A stretch of 64,000 bases of DNA from an uncultured Lachnospiraceae bacterium (GCA_947588675.1 CANPYY010000010.1:1-64000), one strand, 5' to 3'; numbered from the stretch's first letter, positions 1-10,304 are shown. Notes: generated by a model not told the origin, from the sequence alone. A program made the numbers and translations.

Positions 1-1
1 G

Positions 2-1429
2 ATTGCCTGTGCGGCGGCTCCGGAATATGACGAAGTGACGCTTGAATATATGAAAATCGGCGGACTCAGATATTATATAACGGAAGATAACCATCTTGGT
101 TACAATAATAACGTGCAGGCTAATGATATGTCTACTGAACAGGGTGTGCGGGCTTATGCGGCATACAGTTATCTGGCTGAAAATAATAATGAACCGGTTG
201 ATATATACAGATGTAAAACTCCCGATAAAAAGCTTGTATTGCCAAAAGCCGATATGCCGGAAATAGTTACTGACCTTACAAACCATACTACAACTGATGA
301 AAAAATTTCGTTTTATGTAAATGCAGCTACTTCAGACGGACAGGCGGCGGATATACAGGTACTTGCCAATAAAAACAGTGTATATGCCGATAATGGGATA
401 TACACGGTAGAGATTAATGAAGGAATTAATGAAATTGAAATAACAGCCGTCGGCGCAAATAATGCGGTATCAAAAAGATATTTCAGCATTATCCGCATAA
501 AGGAAACCGAAAAGCAGGTTACGGTTAAATTCTCGCTTTACGGCGACAGCAGGCATGGCGAAGAGGGACATACCGGATATCAGGCATGGATTGAACCGGA
601 GAGCATTACAGTACCTGCCGGTTCATCGGTAAGATATGTTCTTGAGCTGATGCTGAATAAATATAACATGTCTTATACAGCCGAAAAAGGATATATACAG
701 AGTATTAACGATTTGTGGGAATTTGATAATGGAAGTAAATCAGGATGGTTATTTATTGTAAACAAAATAATCCCACAGGTAGGTTGTGATGACTATATAG
801 TAAATGAAGGCGATGAAATTCAGTGGTATTATACCGACGATTATGTTAATGATGACGGAAACCGGGATAATATAGAGGAACCGGAACCTACTAAAGAGCC
901 GGCAGAACCGTCTGAAACGCCGGATTCTACGGAAGTACCTACTAAAGAGCCGGCTGAATCTTCTGCGGCGCCGGATAGTACAATGAAACCAACGGACAAA
1001 CCGCAGGACAGTAACGATATTGCAGTAGAGCCTCCCGTTAAAGCGCCTGATAACAATTCAGATAAAGAATATGCTAAACAAACCCGGAATGAAGAAATAA
1101 ACGCGCAGGGTACGCTAAAAAAAGGCGATATAATAAAAGATAAGGCTTCCGGCGCTTATTATAAAGTCATTTCGGTTAATAAGATAGTTAAAGTCAGGTA
1201 TTTGAGGAGCTTAAAGAAGCCGAAGAAGATAAAAAAGATAAAGATACCGGCATATATAAAGTATCAGGGCGAAATGCGGTGCAAAGTAAAAGGTATTACA
1301 AAGAAAGGCTTTAAATTCCTGAAAAAACTGAATAAGAAAACAATAATAAAAGTTCCGGATAAGAAATACAGATATTATAAGAAAATTTTAAAAAAGAAAA
1401 AGGTTAAGTGTAAAGTAGTAAAAATGTAA
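2..1429 (+). CDS. Secreted DUF4430-type surface protein, 5' end outside window
   Basis: The reading frame is open to the left edge, so the start lies upstream and the visible part is about 475 residues. In order it shows a segment (YYITEDNHLGYNNNVQAND) resembling the last prenyltransferase-like repeat of secreted proteins, a beta-rich domain, a DUF4430/transcobalamin-like domain (roughly bases 520-840, with GSKSGWLFIVN and the DEIQWYYTDDY end), a Pro/Thr/Glu linker with repeated PTKEPAE units (about 880-1010), and a very basic C-terminal domain starting LKKGDIIK. That last domain resembles the N-terminal part of the protein at 16870-19290 (LKKGDVFK, same spacing), an LRR_5/BspA-like unit. The role is probably cell-surface ligand or polymer binding; no catalytic residues are seen. 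A cls promoter follows immediately. Confidence 0.75.
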   Translation: MACAAAPEYDEVTLEYMKIGGLRYYITEDNHLGYNNNVQANDMSTEQGVRAYAAYSYLAENNNEPVDIYRCKTPDKKLVLPKADMPEIVTDLTNHTTTDEKISFYVNAATSDGQAADIQVLANKNSVYADNGIYTVEINEGINEIEITAVGANNAVSKRYFSIIRIKETEKQVTVKFSLYGDSRHGEEGHTGYQAWIEPESITVPAGSSVRYVLELMLNKYNMSYTAEKGYIQSINDLWEFDNGSKSGWLFIVNKIIPQVGCDDYIVNEGDEIQWYYTDDYVNDDGNRDNIEEPEPTKEPAEPSETPDSTEVPTKEPAESSAAPDSTMKPTDKPQDSNDIAVEPPVKAPDNNSDKEYAKQTRNEEINAQGTLKKGDIIKDKASGAYYKVISVNKIVKVRYLRSLKKPKKIKKIKIPAYIKYQGEMRCKVKGITKKGFKFLKKLNKKTIIKVPDKKYRYYKKILKKKKVKCKVVKM

Positions 1430-1432
1430 TAT

Positions 1433-1461
1433 TTGTTATTTATTCCTGTGTATGGTATAAT
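1433..1461 (+). promoter_or_regulatory. Promoter for cardiolipin synthase gene
   Basis: TTGTTA (1433-1438), 17-bp spacer, TATAAT (1456-1461) with a TGG just before the -10. It begins four bases after the upstream stop codon and should start transcription near 1468, about 60 bases ahead of cls. Confidence 0.7.
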
Positions 1462-1475
1462 CTTCGTAAAAGCGT

Positions 1476-1498
1476 CGGGTCGTGCCTGATACGGCCCG
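1476..1498 (+). other. Stem-loop in cls 5' leader
   Basis: CGGGTCGT (1476-1483) pairs with ACGGCCCG (1491-1498) around a 7-base loop, with one G-U pair. There is no T-run after it, so it is not a terminator. It lies in the predicted leader of the cls mRNA and may affect stability or translation. Confidence 0.4.
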
Positions 1499-1529
1499 TA
1501 AGCGTACATACATTATGCGTGGTGATAAT

Positions 1530-3200
1530 ATGGACGACGACAAGCAGAACTTAAAAGAGCTGTATAAAATACGTAAAAGTGAATTAAAAGAAGATTATAA
1601 AAAGCAGAAGCAGGATATTAAACAGGAAGTAAAAGATTTTAAGGAAGCTTCAATGACCAATATAAAGGGACGGGTAAAGAATAATATCAGTGGCTTTTTA
1701 AGAGCTGTTGTCAGTGGTCTTCTTATACTCGTTCAGATACTGGTTATATTGACGCTTCCTTTACTGTTAAGGCAGTATACGGCATTATTTTATTTTATAC
1801 TTGAGGTTGTCAGCTTCTTTGTTGCGGTAGGACTTATTAATGCAAATAAAAATGCTTCTTTTAAAGTGGCGTGGATGGCTATAGCGCTTCTTTTGCCCGG
1901 GTCGGGACATATTATGTATTATCTGTGGGGACGGAACAGCACGCGGAAAAAACTTATTAAAAATACAAAACTTAAAATAGCGGAAAGTTATCCGTATATC
2001 GAATTTGATGAAGAATGTGAAAAAGAATTTTATAGCGAACATCCTGAATTGAAAGGAATTTCAAAATACCTGAAAAGTTATATGTTTCCTTTGCGCAGAA
2101 ATAATAAGGCAAAGTATTACAGAATGGGAGAAGATGTTTTTAAGGATATTTTTGAAGACATAGCGGGCGCAAAGAAGTTTGTGCTTTTGAATTTTTTCAT
2201 AGTTGCAGAGGGCGCGTTATGGGATATGCTTCATGACATATTGCTTAAAAAGGTAAAAGAGGGTGTGGAAGTAATATTTATATATGACGACTTTGGAGGT
2301 ATGATAAGGACTGACAAGCATTTTTGCAGAACTTTAAACGATGAAGGGATAAGGACAATGGTGTTTAATCCCATCCATAAGTATACTGACAAACTTATAA
2401 TGAATTACAGGACGCATCAGAAAATTGTAGTAATAGATGGAAATGTAGGTTATACAGGGGGATTTAATATTGCAGATGAATATGCTAATCTTATAGAAAG
2501 GTTCGGGGTATGGAAGGACTGCGGTATACGTATAGAAGGAGACGGGGTCTGGGGACTCACTATGATATTCCTTCAGGTTTTAAGCATATGCCGTCCAAAG
2601 GAAGCCGTGGACTACAACAGGTACAGGCCGAAAAAAGCTGCGGAAAAGAATAACTGTTACTGCCAGGTTATTTCAGATGGTCCGTATCCTTATGACGCGC
2701 ATATACTTGAGAGTACGTATAAACAGATTATCTCAACTGCGGATAAGTACGTATATATAATGACGCCATATCTGATTTTAGAGGAACATATGATACAGAC
2801 GCTTCTTGAAGCGGTAAAAAGAGGAGTTGATGTAAGGATTATTACGCCTAAGATTCCTGATAAAAAAAAGGTATATATGCTTACGCAATATAATTACGGG
2901 CCGCTTCTTGCAGGAGGGGTTAAAATATATGAATATACGCCGGGATTTATACATTCCAAAGTTATTATTAATGAAAACAGCGCGCTTGTAGGTACGGTAA
3001 ATATGGATTACAGAAGTTTTTACCTGCATTTTGAAAATGCCGTATGGATAAGTGAAAAAGAAATACTTGAAGATATATATGATGATTTTAAAGATACATT
3101 TTTAATATCAGAAGATATAAGTTATGAATCATGGGAAAACAGACCACGGAAAGATAAGATTTTGCAACCCGTGTTAAACATGTTTTCAACACTTGTATAA
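1530..3200 (+). CDS. cls: Cardiolipin synthase (phospholipase D superfamily)
   Basis: Membrane enzyme expected to join two phosphatidylglycerols into cardiolipin plus glycerol. A charged, Lys-rich N-terminus (about 50 residues, likely coiled coil) precedes three hydrophobic segments (PLD nuclease N-terminal type, ending LLLPGSGHIMYYLWG). Two PLD motifs follow: H296-x-K298-x4-D303 in THQKIVVIDGN, and H475-x-K477-x4-E482 in HSKVIINEN, where Glu replaces the usual Asp; the GTVNMDYRSF that follows is typical of bacterial Cls. The start at 1530 (about 556 aa) has GGTG upstream; in-frame starts at 1515 (ATG) and 1482 (GTG) are possible but less well placed. The gene has its own promoter and is followed by ruvA after 21 bases. 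Confidence 0.9.
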   Translation: MDDDKQNLKELYKIRKSELKEDYKKQKQDIKQEVKDFKEASMTNIKGRVKNNISGFLRAVVSGLLILVQILVILTLPLLLRQYTALFYFILEVVSFFVAVGLINANKNASFKVAWMAIALLLPGSGHIMYYLWGRNSTRKKLIKNTKLKIAESYPYIEFDEECEKEFYSEHPELKGISKYLKSYMFPLRRNNKAKYYRMGEDVFKDIFEDIAGAKKFVLLNFFIVAEGALWDMLHDILLKKVKEGVEVIFIYDDFGGMIRTDKHFCRTLNDEGIRTMVFNPIHKYTDKLIMNYRTHQKIVVIDGNVGYTGGFNIADEYANLIERFGVWKDCGIRIEGDGVWGLTMIFLQVLSICRPKEAVDYNRYRPKKAAEKNNCYCQVISDGPYPYDAHILESTYKQIISTADKYVYIMTPYLILEEHMIQTLLEAVKRGVDVRIITPKIPDKKKVYMLTQYNYGPLLAGGVKIYEYTPGFIHSKVIINENSALVGTVNMDYRSFYLHFENAVWISEKEILEDIYDDFKDTFLISEDISYESWENRPRKDKILQPVLNMFSTLV

Positions 3201-3221
3201 TATTTATGACGGGAGGCAGAT

Positions 3222-3836
3222 ATGCTGGCATTTGTTAATGGTATCCTTGAATACCGCGATGGAAATAATATAGTTGTGGACTGTAACGGTATCGGGTATA
3301 ATATTATGATACCGCTTTCAGTAGCGGACAGGCTTCCGCACATTGGAAGCAGTGTTAAGATATATACATATATGAGCGTCAGGGAAGATGCGGTTAAATT
3401 GTTTGGATTCCTTGACAGGGACGACCTGGATATGTTTAGGAAGCTTATAACGGTAAACGGAATAGGTCCGAAAGGCGCGCTTGGAATATTGTCGGTTATG
3501 TCGCCTGACGATTTGAGATTTGCAATATTATCGGACAATGCGGCGGCTATTGCAAAGGCTCCGGGGATAGGAGCAAAGACTGCGGGTAAGCTTATACTTG
3601 AACTTAAAGATAAGGTTGATTTGGATGAAGCATTTACTATTAAGTCGGAACATTATGCAAACGGCGCAGCCGGAGGGCAGACAGACAGGATAAATATTCT
3701 GAAAAATGAAGCCGTTCAGGCGCTTGTCGTGCTTGGATATTCTCAGGGGGATGCCGCTTATGCGGTAGGGAAAATCGACGTGACTGAAGATATGTCAGAC
3801 GCACAGATATTAAAAGAAGCGCTTAAATATATGTAA
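3222..3836 (+). CDS. ruvA: Holliday junction DNA helicase subunit RuvA
   Basis: Tetrameric Holliday-junction-binding subunit that loads RuvB for branch migration in recombinational repair. At 204 aa it has the family length: N-terminal OB fold (MLAFVNGILEYRDGNNIVVDCNGIGYNI), then helix-hairpin-helix segments ITVNGIGPKGALGIL and APGIGAKTAGKLILELKDK, then the small RuvB-binding C-terminal domain ending ILKEALKYM. A strong site (GGGAGG) sits 6 bases before the ATG. ruvB follows after 34 bases, the usual ruvAB operon order. Confidence 0.97.
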   Translation: MLAFVNGILEYRDGNNIVVDCNGIGYNIMIPLSVADRLPHIGSSVKIYTYMSVREDAVKLFGFLDRDDLDMFRKLITVNGIGPKGALGILSVMSPDDLRFAILSDNAAAIAKAPGIGAKTAGKLILELKDKVDLDEAFTIKSEHYANGAAGGQTDRINILKNEAVQALVVLGYSQGDAAYAVGKIDVTEDMSDAQILKEALKYM

Positions 3837-3870
3837 ATAAAATAAATATAAGTAACCGGTTGGAGGATAT

Positions 3871-4872
3871 ATGGAAAAAAGAGTTATTTCCACAGAGCTG
3901 ATTGAAGAAGATTACAGAATTGAAAACAGTTTAAGACCTAAACTTTTGTGTGAATACATAGGTCAGAGTAAAGCTAAAGAAGCGCTTAAAGTGTATATAG
4001 AAGCCGCCAGATTAAGAAATGAGCCGCTCGACCATGTTCTTTTGTACGGTCCGCCGGGGCTGGGTAAAACTACGCTTGCGGAAATTATAGCAAATGAACT
4101 TGACGTTAATCTTAAAATAACTTCGGGGCCGGCAATAGAAAAACCCGGAGAAATGGCGGCGATACTTAATAATCTGCAGGATGGCGACCTTTTGTTTGTA
4201 GATGAAATACACAGGCTTAACAGACAGGTGGAAGAAGTAATGTATCCCGCAATGGAAGATTTTGCGATTGATGTTGTTATAGGAAAAGGAGCGTCTGCAA
4301 AATCAATCAGACTTGACCTTCCCAAATTTACATTGGTAGGAGCTACGACCAGGGCAGGTATGATGACGGCGCCTCTTAGAGACCGTTTCGGCGTTGTTCA
4401 CAGGCTTGAATTTTATACGGTACAGGAACTGGTGCAGATTATAATACGTTCTTCCAGAGTGCTTAAAATAGGTATTGACAATGAGGGAGCGTTAGAAATA
4501 GCGAAAAGGTCGAGAGGAACGCCGCGTATTGCCAACAGGCTGTTAAAAAGGGTCCGTGATTTTGCGCAGGTAAAGTATGACGGTAATATCACCGGCGAGG
4601 TTGCCGATTCGGCGCTTGATTTGCTTGAGGTGGATAAGAACGGACTTGATACTACCGACAGAAAGCTTCTTCTTCAGATGATACAGAAGTTCGGAGGCGG
4701 ACCGGTGGGACTTGATACCCTTGCGGCAAGCATAGGGGAAGATTCAGGTACGATTGAAGATGTATATGAACCGTTTTTAATACAGAACGGATTTATAGCC
4801 AGAACCCCGAGGGGAAGGGTTGTTACGGAACTTGGATATAAAAATTTTGGTATAGAGGATGAAAAGATATGA
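3871..4872 (+). CDS. ruvB: Holliday junction branch-migration ATPase RuvB
   Basis: Hexameric AAA+ motor of the RuvABC resolvasome. The 333-aa protein has Walker [13 protein letters not shown], Walker [11 protein letters not shown], sensor/arginine-finger region [18 protein letters not shown], and a C-terminal winged helix ([16 protein letters not shown] ... [12 protein letters not shown]). All catalytic motifs are intact. TTGGAGG precedes the ATG. The stop overlaps the start of the next gene (ATGATG at 4869-4874), implying translational coupling to zapA. Confidence 0.98.
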   Translation: MEKRVISTELIEEDYRIENSLRPKLLCEYIGQSKAKEALKVYIEAARLRNEPLDHVLLYGPPGLGKTTLAEIIANELDVNLKITSGPAIEKPGEMAAILNNLQDGDLLFVDEIHRLNRQVEEVMYPAMEDFAIDVVIGKGASAKSIRLDLPKFTLVGATTRAGMMTAPLRDRFGVVHRLEFYTVQELVQIIIRSSRVLKIGIDNEGALEIAKRSRGTPRIANRLLKRVRDFAQVKYDGNITGEVADSALDLLEVDKNGLDTTDRKLLLQMIQKFGGGPVGLDTLAASIGEDSGTIEDVYEPFLIQNGFIARTPRGRVVTELGYKNFGIEDEKI

Positions 4873-5213
4873 TGAAAAAGAAAAATGATGTTGAAGTTCT
4901 CATAGGCGGTGAAAAATATACCCTGTGCGGGTATGAAAGTTCGGATTATCTTCAGAAAGTTGCAACTTATATCAATGTAAAGATTGATGAAGTGGCAAAA
5001 AATTTTGGCTCGCTTCGTGTTAATAATGATACGCGGGTAGTTTTAACCGAAATAAATATTGCTGATGATTATTTTAAAACGCTTGAACGCCTTGAGGAGA
5101 TGACAAAAGAAAAAGAGGAAGCCGACAGGGTTATATTTGAATTAAAACATGAACTTGTTGCGGCGCAGGAAAAAATTGAGAAATTAACTTCAGGTAATAA
5201 AAAAAGATTTTAA
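4869..5213 (+). CDS. zapA: Cell division protein ZapA-like
   Basis: Small (114 aa) FtsZ-ring stabilising protein. The N-terminal globular part ([35 protein letters not shown]) matches ZapA and is followed by a long charged coiled coil (from about residue 60) ending in basic residues. The start overlaps the ruvB stop; 4869 and 4872 are both ATG and cannot be separated from sequence. Placement between ruvB and a U32 peptidase gene is, as I recall, common in Clostridia. Confidence 0.85.
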   Translation: MMKKKNDVEVLIGGEKYTLCGYESSDYLQKVATYINVKIDEVAKNFGSLRVNNDTRVVLTEINIADDYFKTLERLEEMTKEKEEADRVIFELKHELVAAQEKIEKLTSGNKKRF

Positions 5214-5240
5214 AATAATAAATTTTAAAGGGATGTGTAT

Positions 5241-7559
5241 ATGAGAAAACCTGAGATACTTGCGCCCGCCGGCTCCGTAAAGAGCGCATATTCTGCAATA
5301 AATGCAGGTTGTGATGCGGTATATATGGGCGGTAAAAAATATGGCGCAAGGGCGTTTGCGGACAATCCGGATGATGAAATTCTGTCAGATATTATTGACG
5401 ATGTACATTTTTTTAATAAAAAAATATATATAACCGTCAATACTGTATTTAATGAAAATGATTTTAAAGGGCTTTACGATTTTATAAAGCTCATTTATGA
5501 AAAGGGAGCGGATGCTGTCATTGTGCAGGATTTGGGAGTCATGAATTTTATAAACGTGGAATTTCCGGGACTGCCAATTCATGCAAGTACACAAATGAAT
5601 ATTTTACAGGCGTCTGCGGCAGAGCTTATTAAAAACTACGGTGTAACCAGGATTGTACCGGCAAGGGAATTAAGCTTTGCCGAACTTTCTCATATCAGGA
5701 AATGCACAGAACTGGAGATAGAAGCTTTTGTACATGGAGCGCTGTGTTTTTCATATTCGGGACAGTGTCTTATGAGCAGTCTTATCGGCGGCAGAAGCGG
5801 TAACAAAGGCGCATGTGCGCAGCCGTGCCGTAAAAAATATTCCTGCGGCCCCAAAAGAGATAAATTAAGTCATAAGTTAAGCCTTAAAGATCTTTGCAGC
5901 CTTGATTATATACCTGAACTTGTCAATGCGGGGATAGATTCGTTTAAAATAGAAGGGCGTATGAAAAAGCCGGAATATGTGGCGCTTACGGTTAATATGT
6001 ACAGAAAATATACAGATATGTATTTTGAACTTGGCGATAAAGACTACAGGAATGGGGATTTTGTAAAAAAGGAACTTAAAAATGACATAAGATTGCTGCA
6101 GGATATATATAACCGGGGCGGTTTTACATGCGGATATCTTACTCAAAATAAAGAAAGAAAAAATATGATGTCCGAGAAAAGACCGGGGCATCAGGGAGTA
6201 AAGGTTGGAAAAATAACCGGTATTATTTCAGGTAAAAATACCATAGAGATACTTTTTACACAAAAAACACATCCGCAGGATATACTTGAAATAAGAAATA
6301 CGGATGGAGAAACGCTTCATGTCCATACATTAAAAGACGCGGGGAAGATTGGTGAAAGAATCAAGGTTAATGCAGGATATAATGCCAAAAATATTATGGT
6401 TGGATATGAGGTGTTCAGGGTACGTAATAATGAACTTATAAAAGAGGTGCTTGAAAAGTTTCCGCCTGAAAGAAAGAAAAAACATGTGGCGGGGATATTT
6501 AAGGCGCGCAAGGATGAAAAGGCTTCGCTTACGGTATGGATTTCAGACTCGGACGACAAATGCGTTACGGTATATGGAGATGTTGTAAGAAAAGCCGAAA
6601 AGCATATTGTTACAAAGCAGCTTATATCAGAAAAAATAAAAGTTTCGGGAGATTCTCTGTTTGAATGGGATAGGCTTGATATAGAGGCTGACGGGGATAT
6701 ATTTATCAGCCTTGGAAGTTTAAAGGATATAAGAAGAAAAGCCTTTGAAGAACTGTATGATTTAATAATATGCGTTTATCACAGAGAATCTTTTTTGGAA
6801 AAAACATTATTAAATTCATACAAAACTGCGTCTAACGGCAAAATTGATAGAGAGCTTATTGCGGAATGCAGAAATAAAATACAGTTTGAATGTACCAATT
6901 TGCTTTCTGATGTTGATATAATATATCTCCATATGGAAAATATGTCTATGAACGCCATAAAAACTGTTTTGGCAGAGGCAGAAAAACCTGTATATCTTTT
7001 CATGCCGAGAATATTCGGTTATGAAGGACAGGCATATTTTGAAAAAAATTATGATATGCGGCTCATAGGCTCATACAGCAGTTTTGCAGGAATGGTAATA
7101 TGCAGTCTGGAGGAACTTGCATGGATTTATGATAATTGTACTGAGGAAAATTTTGAAATACGCGCCGCTGATAATCTGTATGCGCGTAACAGCTATGCGG
7201 CAGGTTTATTAAAAGAGCTTGGCATATCGGTATGTCAGTCGCCTGCGGAGATGACTTATGAGGAACTTTTATCGCTGGAAGACTGTGATTATGATGTGGC
7301 AGTATACAAAAGAGATACTGCAATGGTGACTGCCATATGTATGGACGGATATAATAATATATATGATTCATATGGGAATATTTATCCCGTGATATGGAAT
7401 GATAATTTTAAGTATACTGAAATTATGAATTATGAAACAAGGGATTATACAAATATGATACCGGTAAATTCGTTTAAACGGTTAAGGGTATCGTTTTATG
7501 ATGAAAAGCCTTCGGATATCAGGCGTATTATAAAAAGGCTCAGGGAGAGAAGCAAATGA
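5241..7559 (+). CDS. U32-family peptidase / collagenase-like protein
   Basis: Long U32 protein (about 772 aa). The N-terminus KPEILAPAGSVKSAYSAINAGCDAVYMGGKKYGARAFA is the TIM-barrel-like start of the family, and the U32 signature region FVHGALCFSYSGQCLMSS ... RSGNKGACAQPCRKKY keeps the conserved cysteines. Family members RlhA and TrhP act in RNA hydroxylation rather than proteolysis, so the name peptidase is historical. The second half resembles the C-terminal extension of long U32 proteins. ATG 5241 follows AAAGGG by 8 bases. The stop overlaps the next start (ATGA at 7556), so it is coupled to the FtsW/RodA gene. Confidence 0.9.
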   Translation: MRKPEILAPAGSVKSAYSAINAGCDAVYMGGKKYGARAFADNPDDEILSDIIDDVHFFNKKIYITVNTVFNENDFKGLYDFIKLIYEKGADAVIVQDLGVMNFINVEFPGLPIHASTQMNILQASAAELIKNYGVTRIVPARELSFAELSHIRKCTELEIEAFVHGALCFSYSGQCLMSSLIGGRSGNKGACAQPCRKKYSCGPKRDKLSHKLSLKDLCSLDYIPELVNAGIDSFKIEGRMKKPEYVALTVNMYRKYTDMYFELGDKDYRNGDFVKKELKNDIRLLQDIYNRGGFTCGYLTQNKERKNMMSEKRPGHQGVKVGKITGIISGKNTIEILFTQKTHPQDILEIRNTDGETLHVHTLKDAGKIGERIKVNAGYNAKNIMVGYEVFRVRNNELIKEVLEKFPPERKKKHVAGIFKARKDEKASLTVWISDSDDKCVTVYGDVVRKAEKHIVTKQLISEKIKVSGDSLFEWDRLDIEADGDIFISLGSLKDIRRKAFEELYDLIICVYHRESFLEKTLLNSYKTASNGKIDRELIAECRNKIQFECTNLLSDVDIIYLHMENMSMNAIKTVLAEAEKPVYLFMPRIFGYEGQAYFEKNYDMRLIGSYSSFAGMVICSLEELAWIYDNCTEENFEIRAADNLYARNSYAAGLLKELGISVCQSPAEMTYEELLSLEDCDYDVAVYKRDTAMVTAICMDGYNNIYDSYGNIYPVIWNDNFKYTEIMNYETRDYTNMIPVNSFKRLRVSFYDEKPSDIRRIIKRLRERSK

Positions 7560-8893
7560 ATACGATTGTAGGATTGTGCGGATATATCATTGTTATTTTA
7601 TTTGCATTGTACACCTTTTTTTGCTTTACCGTATTTCGCGGCAGGAACAGGGAAAGGGCGGAAAAAATATATAAGCGGCAGAGGGTATGTATATTTCTGA
7701 TTTCGGCTATTGCCCATGTTATTTTGTATTTTATGGATTATGATTTCAGGGTCGTAGTTCTGTTTGCCCTGCAGGTAATCGTATTTTTTGTTGCAGTCCA
7801 TATGTATCAGATATTTTATAAGGGACTGTCAAAGCTTGTGCTTAACAATATGCTGATGCTTTTAATGATAGGCATATTCATGCTGGAAAGAATAAACATG
7901 GAATATGCAATGAAACAATCGGCCATTGCGCTTGGCGGGCTTATATTCTGCATATTTATACCTATTATCATAAAAAAAATACCGTTTTTGGACAGGCTTG
8001 GCTGGCAGTATGCGATACTCGGAATATTTCTGCTGGCGGTAGTCTTTTTATTTGCAAAGGAAATTAACGGCTCAAAGAACTGGATAGTAATAAAGGGAAT
8101 CAGGTTCCAGCCGTCGGAATTTGTAAAAATAATTTTTGTGTTTTTTATATCGGGTGTGCTTACCCGCAGGCATAATTTTAAAAGGGTAGTTGTTGTATCG
8201 GCGCTTGCGGCAGTACATGTGCTTATACTGGTTATTGAAAAAGATTTGGGCGGCGCGCTCATATATTTCATTACATATCTTATAGTCCTTACGGCTGTTA
8301 CCGGAAATGTGCTTTATCTGATTTCGGGACTTTCGGGAGGTTCTGCTGCCGCGGTTATAGCATATAAGCTTTTTACACATGTACAGACCAGGGTAAGCGC
8401 GTGGCGTGACCCGTGGAGCATTATAGATTCAGGAGGCCTTCAGGTTGCGCAGTCGCTTTTTGCAATAGCGACGGGCGGATGGTTCGGAATGGGTCTTGGA
8501 CGCGGACTGCCGGGAAAAATACCTATTGTTGAAAGCGATTTTATATTTGCGGCGATATCAGAGGAACTTGGAGGAATATTTGCCATATGTATACTGCTTG
8601 TGTATATAAGCTGTTTTATAATGTTTGTAAATATTTCGATTAAAATAAAAAAGCCGTTTTATAAATTTGTTGCGTTGGGACTTGGAATACAATTTATTTT
8701 CCAGGTATTTCTCGGCGTAGGCGGAGTGACTAAATTCATACCGTCAACCGGTGTAACGCTTCCTCTTATAAGTTATGGAGGAAGTTCGGTCCTCAGTACG
8801 CTTATATTATTTTCGATAATACAGGGTATATATGTTCTTAACGGAAGCGGTGAGGAAGTTAAGGAGGCTGAAAATGAAGAAACGGTCGGATAA
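7556..8893 (+). CDS. FtsW/RodA/SpoVE-family lipid-II polymerase
   Basis: SEDS glycosyltransferase polymerising lipid II into glycan strands at the membrane. The 445-aa protein has about ten hydrophobic segments and SEDS-typical stretches RFQPSEFVKIIFVFF, VARSLF-like VAQSLFAIATGGWFGMGLGRG, VESDFIFAAISEELG and TGVTLPLISYGGSSVL. It overlaps both neighbours (start over the U32 stop, end over the PBP start), so it is co-translated with the class B PBP behind it, its expected partner. Whether it serves division or elongation cannot be read from sequence. Confidence 0.93.
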   Translation: MNTIVGLCGYIIVILFALYTFFCFTVFRGRNRERAEKIYKRQRVCIFLISAIAHVILYFMDYDFRVVVLFALQVIVFFVAVHMYQIFYKGLSKLVLNNMLMLLMIGIFMLERINMEYAMKQSAIALGGLIFCIFIPIIIKKIPFLDRLGWQYAILGIFLLAVVFLFAKEINGSKNWIVIKGIRFQPSEFVKIIFVFFISGVLTRRHNFKRVVVVSALAAVHVLILVIEKDLGGALIYFITYLIVLTAVTGNVLYLISGLSGGSAAAVIAYKLFTHVQTRVSAWRDPWSIIDSGGLQVAQSLFAIATGGWFGMGLGRGLPGKIPIVESDFIFAAISEELGGIFAICILLVYISCFIMFVNISIKIKKPFYKFVALGLGIQFIFQVFLGVGGVTKFIPSTGVTLPLISYGGSSVLSTLILFSIIQGIYVLNGSGEEVKEAENEETVG

Positions 8894-10304
8894 AAATAAT
8901 GATAACAGGAATATTGCCGTAATATCGTATAGTTTAATGATTATTTTTGTTGTGCTTATCGGTTATATTGTAGTTTTTTTATCCGGTGACAATATGGAAT
9001 TGTTAAACAATCCTTATAATAAGGCGCAGGAAATTTTTGCAGAATATACGACACGCGGCAGCATACTTTCGGCGGATGGCAAGGTGATTGCGGAAACCGT
9101 TACGGATGATGACGGAAATGAAGTACGAAAGTATCCGTACAACAATATGTTTGCACATGCGGCGGGACATTTTGATAATGGAAAAACCGGACTGGAGGCA
9201 CAGTACAACGTATATATGCTGAATGCGAGTATCAATCCTGTAGTATCGGCAGTCAATGAACTGAAAGATGAGAAAAATCCGGGAGACAGTCTTGTGACCA
9301 CGCTTGATACCGGGATTCAGAAGGCGGCGTATGACGCTCTCGGAAGTCACAGGGGCGCAGTGATAGCGCTGAATCCTGAAAACGGAAATATACTCTGCAT
9401 GGTATCAAAACCGGATTTTAATCCTAATACGATTAAAAGTAACTGGGACGACCTTATAGAAGATGATAATAATGAATCCGCGCTTTTAAACAGGGCTACG
9501 CAGGGATTATATCCGCCGGGTTCAACGTTTAAGCTTCTTACACTTATTGAATATATGCGTGAAAATTCAAATTACAGGGATTTTACTTTTGACTGCAAAG
9601 GCTCTGCAAGTATAGATTCCTATAAAATAAACTGTTATAAAAAGAAACGTCATGGGAAAGAAGATATCGTAGAGGCATTTGCGTCGTCATGCAACAGCGC
9701 ATTTGCAACTATTGGCACGGAACTTAATAAGAAGCAGTTCAGGACATTATGCAATTCATTTCTTTTTAATTCGGAAATACCGGTAAATTATGAGTATAAG
9801 AAAAGTACGTTTGTGTTTAATAAAAGCTTTGATACCGGCGAAGTCATGCAGACGGCGATAGGACAGGGAAAAACTCTTATTTCACCGCTGCATAATGCCA
9901 TTATCATATCGGCTGTTGCAAACGGTGGTTATATCGTAACTCCGCATATTGCGGATAAGATGGTAAATGAAAGCGGCAGGACCGTAAAGACATTTTCATA
10001 TAAAAACGGCAATACCGTGCTTAAACCGGAGGAAGTAAATTTTCTGCGCGAATGTCTTCTTGAGGTTACAAAAAGCGGAACGGGATATGCTTTATCGGGG
10101 CAGAAATATACGGTATACGGCAAAACAGGAACGGCGCAGTATGATTCGGGAGATAATTCCCACGCCTGGTATATAGGATATGCCGAGCTTGACGGGAAAA
10201 AAATAGCGGTCAGCATCATAGTTGAAAAAGCAGGTACCGGAAGTGATTATGCAGTACCGATTGCAAAAAAAATATTTGATGCGTTGTTGGGATACAATAG
10301 ATAG
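8874..10304 (+). CDS. Class B penicillin-binding protein (PbpA/FtsI-like transpeptidase)
   Basis: Peptidoglycan transpeptidase partner of the upstream SEDS polymerase, about 476 aa. One N-terminal membrane segment (VISYSLMIIFVVLIGYIVVFL) is followed by a short pedestal and the transpeptidase domain with SxxK in PPGSTFKLLTL, SxN in SSCNSAF, and KTGT in YGKTGTAQ. No PASTA domains. The ATG at 8874 has AAGGAGG 7 bases upstream and lies 20 bases inside the previous gene. The final codons (NR-stop) lie within the probable left end of the IS element, so the native C-terminus may have been altered by that insertion. Confidence 0.93.
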   Translation: MKKRSDKNNDNRNIAVISYSLMIIFVVLIGYIVVFLSGDNMELLNNPYNKAQEIFAEYTTRGSILSADGKVIAETVTDDDGNEVRKYPYNNMFAHAAGHFDNGKTGLEAQYNVYMLNASINPVVSAVNELKDEKNPGDSLVTTLDTGIQKAAYDALGSHRGAVIALNPENGNILCMVSKPDFNPNTIKSNWDDLIEDDNNESALLNRATQGLYPPGSTFKLLTLIEYMRENSNYRDFTFDCKGSASIDSYKINCYKKKRHGKEDIVEAFASSCNSAFATIGTELNKKQFRTLCNSFLFNSEIPVNYEYKKSTFVFNKSFDTGEVMQTAIGQGKTLISPLHNAIIISAVANGGYIVTPHIADKMVNESGRTVKTFSYKNGNTVLKPEEVNFLRECLLEVTKSGTGYALSGQKYTVYGKTGTAQYDSGDNSHAWYIGYAELDGKKIAVSIIVEKAGTGSDYAVPIAKKIFDALLGYNR

